Positions 1 through 4,519 of a stretch of DNA of 6,635 nucleotides are shown here, piece after piece. A program made the translations under genes and the position numbers. Location of the stretch: contig SLPP01000269.1 of the NCBI GenBank assembly GCA_007131945.1, positions 1 to 6,635 of the forward strand, in the 5' to 3' direction. Positions within the stretch are counted from its first letter, which is position 1; every line of letters starts with the position of its first letter. The notes under the pieces are model-generated. The model was not told where the DNA came from. It did not search any database and saw only the letters and a program-made list of their open reading frames with translations. Source of the stretch: Paracoccaceae bacterium (GTDB taxonomy: Bacteria > Pseudomonadota > Alphaproteobacteria > Rhodobacterales > Rhodobacteraceae).

Positions 1-120
1 CGCCGGCTGGGCTGCGTCGAGGACGGGACCTTCGCCCATGCCCAGCTCGGCAGCTGCGCGATATGGCGGCACCCGGCGCCCGGGGCGCTGGCCGATGGCG
101 GAATGGAGGCCTGTGCATGA
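1..120 (+). CDS. GNAT-family N-acetyltransferase, C-terminal fragment
   Basis: Reading from base 1 in frame 1 gives 39 codons ending at the TGA at 118-120; the gene starts before the window. The visible tail begins RRLGCVEDGTFAH and contains AIWRHP. It matches, position for position, the end of the next gene (ERLGARRDGTVAD ... EVWRHA). That pattern is the last helix and strand of RimJ/RimL-type (Acetyltransf_3) GNAT acetyltransferases, which transfer acetyl from acetyl-CoA to an amine. The acetyl-CoA-binding motif is off the left edge, so activity cannot be judged. The TGA overlaps the next ATG (ATGA), indicating translational coupling. The substrate is unknown. The family call rests on similarity to the neighbour and on the short C-terminal motif. 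Confidence 0.75.
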   Translation, partial: RRLGCVEDGTFAHAQLGSCAIWRHPAPGALADGGMEACA

Positions 121-698
121 CCGCCCCGCACCTGACCCCGATCCGCGGCCCGGCCGCCGATTTCGCCGCCCGGCTGCGCGACGCGCTGCCGGTGCTGGAG
201 ACCGAGCGCTGCATCCTGCGCGCCCCTGTGCTGGAGGACGCGCCGGCCTGGATCGCGATCATGGTGCCCGATGCCGAGGGGCACCTGGGCGGACCCCACG
301 AGCCCGAGGGCGCGTTCCGGGAATTCGCCGCGACCGTCGGCACCTGGCTTTTGCGCGGCCACGGGCTCTGGACGGTGACTGACCGCGCGGGCGCGGTGCT
401 CGGCTTCGTGCTCGTCGGCTTCGAGCCGGGCGACCGGGCGCCCGAGCTGGGCTGGCTGTTCCTGCCCGAGGCGCGCGGCCGGGGCTATGCCGCCGAGGCC
501 GCCGAAGCGGCGCGGGTTCATGCGCTGGGGCGGCTCGGCCTGCCCGAACTGGTCAGCTACATCGACCCGTCGAACGCCGCCTCGCGCCGGCTGGCCGAGC
601 GGCTCGGCGCGCGGCGCGACGGCACCGTCGCCGATCCGGGCTCGGACGCCTGGGCCGAGGTCTGGCGCCACGCCCTTGAGACCGCGGAGCCCGCATGA
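117..698 (+). CDS. GNAT-family N-acetyltransferase (RimJ/RimL-like)
   Basis: This is a 193-residue single-domain GNAT protein, the usual length for the family, and probably cytoplasmic. LETERCILRAPVLEDAPAW (about residues 27-45) is the typical first strand and helix of Acetyltransf_3 enzymes. LGWLFLPEARGRGYAAEAAEA (about 111-131) carries the R-G-R-G-Y pyrophosphate loop that binds acetyl-CoA. YIDPSNAASRRLAERLGA (about 148-165) is the following strand and helix with the characteristic N-x-x-S-x-R-x-x-E-x-x-G pattern. I chose ATG 117 over the in-frame ATG at 63 because it has GGAGG at 105-109 with a 7-nt spacer and overlaps the upstream stop. The C-terminus resembles the preceding gene, so the two are probably tandem paralogues. 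It is coupled to the chorismate mutase gene by another ATGA. The substrate cannot be inferred. Acetylation of a ribosomal protein is conceivable from the neighbourhood but unsupported. Confidence 0.9.
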   Translation: MTAPHLTPIRGPAADFAARLRDALPVLETERCILRAPVLEDAPAWIAIMVPDAEGHLGGPHEPEGAFREFAATVGTWLLRGHGLWTVTDRAGAVLGFVLVGFEPGDRAPELGWLFLPEARGRGYAAEAAEAARVHALGRLGLPELVSYIDPSNAASRRLAERLGARRDGTVADPGSDAWAEVWRHALETAEPA

Positions 699-991
699 CC
701 GACGACACCGCCCGCGCCGCCGAGCTTCTGCGCGACCATCGCGACTCGATCGACCGGCTGGACGCGATCCTCGTCTACACGCTGGCCGAGCGGTTCAAGC
801 GCACCCAGGCGGTGGGCCGGCTGAAGGCCGCGCATGACCTGCCGCCCTCGGACCCCGCGCGCGAGGCGCAGCAGATCGAACGGCTCGAGGCGCTTGCCCG
901 CGAGGCCGATCTCGATCCCGAATTCGCCAGGAAATTCCTCGCCTTCATCATCTCGGAGGTGATCCGTCACCACGAGCGGATGCAGGGCTGA
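695..991 (+). CDS. Chorismate mutase, monofunctional AroQ type
   Basis: A 98-residue all-helical protein that converts chorismate to prephenate, the committed step toward phenylalanine and tyrosine. Its length matches a single AroQ domain. Aligned by eye with the E. coli P-protein mutase domain at a constant offset of five residues, the active-site positions are R16 (R11), R33 (R28), K44 (K39), D53 (D48), R56 (R51) and E57 (E52). The last catalytic position, Gln88 in E. coli, falls on H93 within EVIRHHE. No signal peptide is visible, so it acts in the cytoplasm. The start ATG overlaps the acetyltransferase stop, with GGAG at 686-689 and a 5-nt spacer. No prephenate dehydratase or DAHP synthase domain is fused. 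Co-transcription with the acetyltransferases is inferred. A 73-nt gap separates it from rpsP. Confidence 0.88.
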   Translation: MTDDTARAAELLRDHRDSIDRLDAILVYTLAERFKRTQAVGRLKAAHDLPPSDPAREAQQIERLEALAREADLDPEFARKFLAFIISEVIRHHERMQG

Positions 992-998
992 GCCGAAA

Positions 999-1040
999 CC
1001 GGGCCTTCCGGCCCGCCCACGAACCGGGGTGCGTGCCCCG
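999..1040 (+). other. Two GC hairpins upstream of rpsP
   Basis: Between the chorismate mutase stop and rpsP there are two inverted repeats. CGGGCC at 1000-1005 pairs perfectly with GGCCCG at 1010-1015 across a TTCC loop. CGGGG at 1025-1029 pairs with CCCCG at 1036-1040 around a six-base loop. Neither is followed by a T-run, so a standard intrinsic terminator is unlikely. They could attenuate read-through, protect an mRNA end, or form the rpsP leader. I see no convincing -35/-10 pair in this gap. Confidence 0.45.
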
Positions 1041-1064
1041 AACGCCATAGACAGGAGAAAAGAC

Positions 1065-1418
1065 ATGGCAACCAAGATCCGACTCGCCCGCGGCGGCTCC
1101 AAGAAGCGCCCGCACTATTCCATCGTCGTGGCCGACAGCCGCATGCCGCGGGACGGCCGTTTCCTCGCGAAACTGGGCACTTACAACCCGCTTCTGGCGA
1201 AGGACGACGAGAACCGCGTGAAGCTGGACCTCGACCTGGCGAAGGCCTGGCTGGAAAAGGGCGCCCAGCCGACCGACCGCATCGCGCGCTTCCTCGAGGC
1301 CGCCGGCGTGAAGCCGAAGGCCGAGCGGGCGAACCCGAAGAAGGCCCAGCCCGGCAAGAAGGCCGTCGAGCGCGCCAAGGAACGCGCCGAGAAGGCCGAG
1401 GCCGCCGCGGCCGAGTGA
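1065..1418 (+). CDS. rpsP: 30S ribosomal protein S16
   Basis: S16 binds 16S rRNA in the body of the 30S subunit and helps assembly. The first 80 or so residues are canonical: [26 protein letters not shown], then [14 protein letters not shown] and a C-terminal [21 protein letters not shown]. The protein is 117 residues against 82 in E. coli. The extra length is a low-complexity Lys/Ala/Glu tail from about residue 85, which I know as common in alphaproteobacterial S16 and which is probably disordered or helical. ATG 1065 is chosen over the in-frame ATG 1029 because the product then starts at the conserved MA-x-K-I-R-L and AGGAG at 1053-1057 sits 7 nt upstream. It is the first gene of the classical rpsP-rimM-trmD-rplS order. 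Confidence 0.98.
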   Translation: MATKIRLARGGSKKRPHYSIVVADSRMPRDGRFLAKLGTYNPLLAKDDENRVKLDLDLAKAWLEKGAQPTDRIARFLEAAGVKPKAERANPKKAQPGKKAVERAKERAEKAEAAAAE

Positions 1419-1428
1419 TCGCCCACCC

Positions 1429-1486
1429 GACCGGTGGCAGGGGGCCGTCCGGTCCCGCAACCGGTTCGGGGGCATCCACCGCCCGA
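1429..1486 (+). other. Structured rpsP-rimM spacer with competing stem-loops
   Basis: The 100-nt gap after rpsP contains several overlapping inverted repeats. GACCGG (1429-1434) pairs with CCGGTC (1449-1454), with a short inner GGC/GCC stem. CCCG (1454-1457) pairs with CGGG (1467-1470), extended by AA/TT. TCGGG (1466-1470) pairs with CCCGA (1482-1486). CGGTGG (1432-1437) is also complementary to CCACCG (1476-1481), an arrangement incompatible with the first stem. No T-run follows, so read-through into rimM is expected. The structure may set the ratio of S16 to the low-abundance RimM/TrmD proteins or be an RNase processing site. That role is inference. Confidence 0.4.
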
Positions 1487-1518
1487 GGATGTTCGGGAAC
1501 AGATGAGGGGCGCGCGGC

Positions 1519-2022
1519 ATGGGCGCTGATCGGGTCTGCGTGGGAGCGATCGCCGGGGCCTTCGGTGTCCGCGGCGAGGTGCGGCTGAAGAGCTTCTGCG
1601 CCGAGCCCGCGGCGATCGCCACCTACGGCCCGCTTTCCACCGAGGACGGGCGGGAATTCGACGTCACGCTGGGCCGGCCGATCGCGGGCGGCATCGCCGC
1701 GCGGCTTTCCGGGGTGGCGACGCGCGAGGCCGCCGAGGCCCTGCGCGGCCAGCGGCTCTATGTCGACCGGGCGCGGCTGCCGGCGCTCGCGGATGACGAG
1801 TTCTACCACGCCGACCTCATCGGGCTGGAGGTGCGCGACGCCGGCGGGGCGCTCCTTGGCCGCGTCGCGGCGGTGCTCAACCACGGCGCCGGCGACCTGC
1901 TGGAAGTGCGGCGACAGGGCGGCGCGGCGATCCTGCTGCCCTTCACCCGCGAGATCGTGCCGACGGTCGACCTGGCGGCGGGGCGGATCGTGGCCGACCC
2001 GCCCGAGGGGCTGATCGAATGA
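1519..2022 (+). CDS. rimM: Ribosome maturation factor RimM
   Basis: RimM binds S19 in the 30S head and promotes late maturation of the 16S rRNA 3' domain. The 167-residue product has both family domains. An N-terminal RimM barrel opens with [21 protein letters not shown] (about residues 6-26). A C-terminal PRC barrel begins at [12 protein letters not shown] (about 94-105), continues through GAGDLLEV (124-131), and ends in [13 protein letters not shown] and [11 protein letters not shown]. The central YHADL segment is part of the conserved S19-interacting region known in the family. GAGGGG at 1505-1510 lies 8 nt before the ATG. The stop overlaps the trmD start (ATGA), so the two are translationally coupled, as expected for these functionally linked, low-abundance proteins. 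Confidence 0.97.
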   Translation: MGADRVCVGAIAGAFGVRGEVRLKSFCAEPAAIATYGPLSTEDGREFDVTLGRPIAGGIAARLSGVATREAAEALRGQRLYVDRARLPALADDEFYHADLIGLEVRDAGGALLGRVAAVLNHGAGDLLEVRRQGGAAILLPFTREIVPTVDLAAGRIVADPPEGLIE

Positions 2023-2852
2023 GCGGGACGCCGAAGCCGCGCTCGCACGGGCGCCTGAAGCCCTCGGTCTCGCTAACGCCGCGGGCGCTGATGGAGGGCG
2101 CCCCGCGCCTCGCCGGGGCCTGGACCGCGAAGGTCGTGACGCTGTTCCCCGAGGCCTTTCCCGGCGTCCTCGGCCTGTCGCTGACCGGAAGGGCGCTGGA
2201 GCAGGGTCTCTGGGCCTTGGAGCCGGTGGACCTGCGCCCCTTCGGCGAGGGAAGGCACCGCAATGTCGACGACGCGCCGGCCGGCGGCGGCGCCGGGATG
2301 GTGCTGCGCGCCGACGTGATGGCGAGGGCGCTGGCCGTGGCGCAGGCCGGCGTGCCGGAGCGCGCGCGCTGGCCGCTCGTCTATCTCTCGCCGCGCGGCC
2401 CGCGCTTTGACCAGGCGATGGCGCACCGCTTCGCGGAAGGCGACGGGATCACGCTGATCTGCGGCCGGTTCGAGGGGCTGGATCAGCGGGTGATCGACCA
2501 TTTCGGCATCGAGGAGGTCTCCCTGGGCGATTTCGTCCTCACCGGCGGCGAGATCGCCGCTCAGGCCTTGATTGACGCGAGCGTGCGTCTTATACCGCGC
2601 GTGCTCGGGAATCAGGCGTCGATGGAGGAGGAATCCTTCAGCGAGGGTCTGCTCGAACACCCGCAGTACACGAAACCCGCCGTCTGGGAAGGCCGCGCGA
2701 TACCGGAAGTGCTCTTGTCCGGCCATCACGCGAAGATCGCCGCCTGGCGGAGGGAGATGGCCGAGAGGCTGACCAAGGAACGCCGCCCTGACCTCTGGCG
2801 GGCTTACTGCGAAAGCCGCGGTAGGGACCCGGAGAGAGACCCGGAGCTCTGA
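2019..2852 (+). CDS. trmD: tRNA (guanine-N1)-methyltransferase (m1G37)
   Basis: TrmD is a SPOUT-class, trefoil-knot methyltransferase that uses S-adenosylmethionine to methylate G37 of tRNAs reading CNN codons, preventing +1 frameshifting. It is normally an essential dimer. Visible family motifs are [18 protein letters not shown] (residues 35-52), [16 protein letters not shown] (85-100), [11 protein letters not shown] (122-132), [13 protein letters not shown] (146-158), [15 protein letters not shown] (168-182), then [12 protein letters not shown] and [14 protein letters not shown]. The 277 residues exceed the 255 of E. coli mainly by a basic N-terminal extension of about 34 residues. ATG 2019 is kept because GAGGGG at 2005-2010 precedes it by 8 nt and it overlaps the rimM stop. 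An internal ATG at 2091 is the alternative. E. coli Asp169 corresponds here to E205, and the Gly of RFIPG to R194. Confidence 0.97.
   Translation: MSGTPKPRSHGRLKPSVSLTPRALMEGAPRLAGAWTAKVVTLFPEAFPGVLGLSLTGRALEQGLWALEPVDLRPFGEGRHRNVDDAPAGGGAGMVLRADVMARALAVAQAGVPERARWPLVYLSPRGPRFDQAMAHRFAEGDGITLICGRFEGLDQRVIDHFGIEEVSLGDFVLTGGEIAAQALIDASVRLIPRVLGNQASMEEESFSEGLLEHPQYTKPAVWEGRAIPEVLLSGHHAKIAAWRREMAERLTKERRPDLWRAYCESRGRDPERDPEL
2568..2596 (+). promoter_or_regulatory. Possible intragenic sigma-70-like promoter in trmD
   Basis: TTGATT at 2568-2573 and TATACC at 2591-2596 are separated by exactly 17 nt, matching the housekeeping consensus at four of six bases in each box. The patch is unusually AT-rich for this window and uses codons that are rare here (TTG, ATT, CGT, CTT and ATA in a short run), so base choice may be constrained by something other than the protein. 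If active it would start transcription about 300 nt before rplS and supply extra L19/L31 message. The evidence is sequence pattern only. Confidence 0.25.
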
Positions 2853-2862
2853 GGGCGCTCAC

Positions 2863-2907
2863 ATGTCGCGGCAGATGAACCGCGCTATCGAAAGGACCGT
2901 GCGATGA
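2863..2907 (+). CDS. Possible 14-codon leader ORF coupled to rplS
   Basis: The 51-nt gap between trmD and rplS holds a short reading frame translating as [14 protein letters not shown], with its TGA at 2905-2907 overlapping the rplS ATG at 2904-2906 as ATGA. GAGGG at 2851-2855 lies 7 nt before its ATG, as good a Shine-Dalgarno as those of real genes nearby. The peptide is rich in arginine (4 of 14). The ATGA junction is the same as at the three coupled boundaries further upstream in this cluster. It may be a leader whose translation opens or tunes the L19 start, or a chance frame. No known family is recognised. Confidence 0.25.
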   Translation: MSRQMNRAIERTVR

Positions 2908-3287
2908 ACCTGATCGCGCAGATCGAGGCCGAGCAGATCGCCGAGCTTGGCAAGGACATTCCGGACTTCAAGGCCGGCGACACCATCCGCGTGGGCTACA
3001 AGGTGACCGAGGGCACCCGCTCGCGCGTGCAGAATTTCGAGGGCGTCTGCATCAAGCGCAATGGCGGCGACGGCATCAACGCCTCGTTCACCGTGCGCAA
3101 GATCTCGTTCGGCGAGGGGGTGGAGCGGATGTTCCCGCTGCATTCGACGAACATCGATTCGATCACCGTGGTGCGCCGCGGCAAGGTGCGCCGCGCCCGG
3201 CTCTACTACCTGCGCGACCGGCGCGGCAAGTCGGCGCGCATCGCCGAGAAGACCAATTACCGCCCGCTGGGCGGCCGGGCGAGCTGA
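2904..3287 (+). CDS. rplS: 50S ribosomal protein L19
   Basis: L19 lies at the subunit interface of the 50S and contributes to the inter-subunit bridge with 16S rRNA. The 127-residue product starts [20 protein letters not shown] and continues with [16 protein letters not shown] (about residues 22-37), [14 protein letters not shown] (41-54), then [22 protein letters not shown] and the basic segment [21 protein letters not shown] (90-110), all diagnostic of L19. It is slightly longer than E. coli L19 (115 residues) through a C-terminal extension ending [15 protein letters not shown] at 2891-2896 is 7 nt before ATG. Only 51 nt separate it from trmD, so it can be read from the trmD transcript. Extra local expression signals are possible (the trmD patch and the short leader frame). 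Confidence 0.98.
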   Translation: MNLIAQIEAEQIAELGKDIPDFKAGDTIRVGYKVTEGTRSRVQNFEGVCIKRNGGDGINASFTVRKISFGEGVERMFPLHSTNIDSITVVRRGKVRRARLYYLRDRRGKSARIAEKTNYRPLGGRAS

Positions 3288-3298
3288 GGAGAGGCGCC

Positions 3299-3520
3299 AT
3301 GAAGGACGGCATCCACCCCAACTACCATATCGTCAACGTCAAGCTCCTGGACGGCACCGTGGTGCAGATGAAGACCACCTGGGGGGCCGAGGGCGACACG
3401 CTCTCGCTCGACATCGACCCTTCGGTGCACCCGGCCTGGACCGGCGGCTCGACGCGGCTGATGGATACCGGCGGCAAGGTCTCGCGGTTCAAGAACAAGT
3501 ACGCGGGCCTCGGCTTCTGA
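3299..3520 (+). CDS. rpmE: 50S ribosomal protein L31, zinc-independent (C-minus) form
   Basis: L31 bridges the 50S central protuberance and the 30S head. The 73-residue product begins [19 protein letters not shown] and has the family core [14 protein letters not shown] (about residues 37-50), then [18 protein letters not shown]. It has no cysteine, so the CxxC zinc ribbon of E. coli RpmE is absent and this is the zinc-independent version. That form is common in Rhodobacterales to my knowledge. AGGAG at 3287-3291 begins on the last base of the rplS stop, with a 7-nt spacer to the ATG, so rplS and rpmE are tightly coupled. The operon terminator follows directly. Confidence 0.97.
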   Translation: MKDGIHPNYHIVNVKLLDGTVVQMKTTWGAEGDTLSLDIDPSVHPAWTGGSTRLMDTGGKVSRFKNKYAGLGF

Positions 3521-3530
3521 GCACCGGTTT

Positions 3531-3592
3531 GGACGACGAGCGACAGGGGGCGTGGCCGCGGGCCGCGCCCCTTTCGTCCGGCTTGCAGCCGG
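3531..3592 (+). terminator. Rho-independent-type terminator after rpmE
   Basis: The main stem runs 3545-3557 against 3561-3573, a 13-bp mostly G-C helix with two G-U pairs and a GCG loop; its 3' arm ends CCCCTT and is followed by TCGTCC. GGACGA at 3531-3536 and TCGTCC at 3574-3579 add a perfect outer stem. A second hairpin, CCGGCT (3578-3583) with AGCCGG (3587-3592), follows immediately. The T-run is only three bases, but the structure and the position right after the last ribosomal gene make it the most convincing terminator in the window. Confidence 0.65.
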
Positions 3593-3636
3593 CCGCGGGC
3601 CCGGCTGAGCCGATCGCGGGGCAGGGGCGGGCAGGC

Positions 3637-4425
3637 ATGGCGCATATCATCGTCACCGGCAACGAGAAGGGCGGGTCGGGCAAGTCGACGACCGCGATGC
3701 ATGTGGCGACCGCGCTGGCGCGGATGGGCCACCGCGTCGGGGCGCTCGACCTCGATATCCGCCAGCGCAGCTTCGGCCGCTATGTCGAGAACCGGCGCGC
3801 CTTTCTCGCCCGCGAGGGGCTGGACCTGCCGACGCCCGACTACCGCGCGCTGCCGCCGCCCGGCGCCGAGGGGATCGAGCGGCATTTCGCCGCGACGGTC
3901 GAGGAACTGGCCGCCGATTCCGCCTTCATCGTCATCGACTGTCCGGGCTCGCATACGCGGCTGGCGCAGATGGCGCATGCAATGGCGGATTCGCTGATCA
4001 CGCCCTTGAACGACTCGTTCATCGACTTCGACCTGTTGGCGCGGATCGACCCGGCGACGAACCGGGTGCTGGGCCCCTCGATCTATGCCGAGATGGTCTG
4101 GCAGGCGCGGCAGACGCGGGCCGAGGCGGGGCTCAAGCCGATCGACTGGCTGGTGCTGCGCAACCGGCTGGGCGTGCAGCAGATGCACAATAAGCGCCGG
4201 GTGGGCGAGGCGCTGAAGGCGCTGTCCAGGCGCATCGGCTTCCGCGTCGCCCCCGGCTTCTCGGAGCGCGTGGTCTTCCGCGAGCTTTTCCCGCGCGGTC
4301 TGACGCTGCTCGATCTGCGCGATCTGGGGACCGAGAACCTGAACATGTCGAACATCGCCGCGCGGCAGGAGCTGCGCGACCTGATCACGGCGCTGGACCT
4401 GCCCGGCGTGAAGGTCGATTTCTGA
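3637..4425 (+). CDS. mipZ: Division-plane positioning ATPase MipZ (ParA/MinD family)
   Basis: MipZ is a P-loop ATPase that forms bipolar gradients with ParB at the chromosome origins and inhibits FtsZ polymerisation near the poles, placing the division site at mid-cell in Min-less alphaproteobacteria. The 262-residue protein has the deviant Walker A motif KGGSGKST (residues 11-18, signature Lys11 and Lys16), DLDIRQRSFGRYVENRR (38-54), Walker B-like FIVIDCPG (97-104) and TPLNDSFIDFDLL (122-134). WLVLRNRL (171-178), RVVFRELFPRGLTLLDL (211-227) and AARQEL (241-246) complete the match. DLD-x-RQR, NDSF-DFD, VLRNRL and RELFP-GLTLLDL agree with Caulobacter MipZ as I recall it, which separates it from ordinary ParA and from MinD. 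AGGGG at 3623-3627 is 9 nt upstream. The frame stays open back to 3061, but that part is a shadow of rplS/rpmE. Confidence 0.93.
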   Translation: MAHIIVTGNEKGGSGKSTTAMHVATALARMGHRVGALDLDIRQRSFGRYVENRRAFLAREGLDLPTPDYRALPPPGAEGIERHFAATVEELAADSAFIVIDCPGSHTRLAQMAHAMADSLITPLNDSFIDFDLLARIDPATNRVLGPSIYAEMVWQARQTRAEAGLKPIDWLVLRNRLGVQQMHNKRRVGEALKALSRRIGFRVAPGFSERVVFRELFPRGLTLLDLRDLGTENLNMSNIAARQELRDLITALDLPGVKVDF

Positions 4426-4431
4426 CACGGC

Positions 4432-4464
4432 TTCCGCCCGATCCCGGCGCCGGGCCGGGCGGGA
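4432..4464. terminator. Nested GC hairpin between convergent mipZ and tctA
   Basis: TTCCGCCCG at 4432-4440 pairs with 4456-4464 (CGGGCGGGA, one G-U pair). Inside it the 12-base palindrome CCCGGCGCCGGG at 4443-4454 can form its own stem. It lies seven bases after the mipZ stop and downstream of the minus-strand tctA stop, where a bidirectional terminator would be expected. There is no T-run on either strand, so it is a possible factor-dependent or structure-only terminator. The remaining bases to 4519 hold nothing I can assign. Confidence 0.35.
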
Positions 4465-4519
4465 CATCGCCGCTATTGCTGACCAAGCGATCGCCGCCGG
4501 AACACCCCGCCCCCGCGGC

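Noticed and set aside
63..116. Earlier ATG for the second acetyltransferase at 63
   Set aside because: It would overlap the preceding gene by 58 bases and lacks the GGAGG spacing seen at ATG 117.
1029..1064. Earlier ATG for rpsP at 1029
   Set aside because: It would add a non-conserved stretch before the canonical MATKIRL start and lies inside a hairpin; the ATG at 1065 has a good Shine-Dalgarno.
1546..1620. GCGATCGC palindromes at 1546 and 1612, also 4487, considered as a repeated element
   Set aside because: The octamer is expected often in GC-rich sequence with Ala-Ile and Asp-Arg codons, and the copies share no flanking sequence.
967..1884. Long minus-strand open frames opposite rpsP and rimM
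   Set aside because: They are antisense shadows of strongly GC-biased genes, rich in Arg/Pro/Ala, with no recognisable domain.
3061..3636. Long in-frame extension of the mipZ frame back to 3061
   Set aside because: It runs through rplS and rpmE in another frame with composition-driven Arg/Ala/Ser-rich translation, and the MipZ homology starts at residue one of the ATG at 3637.
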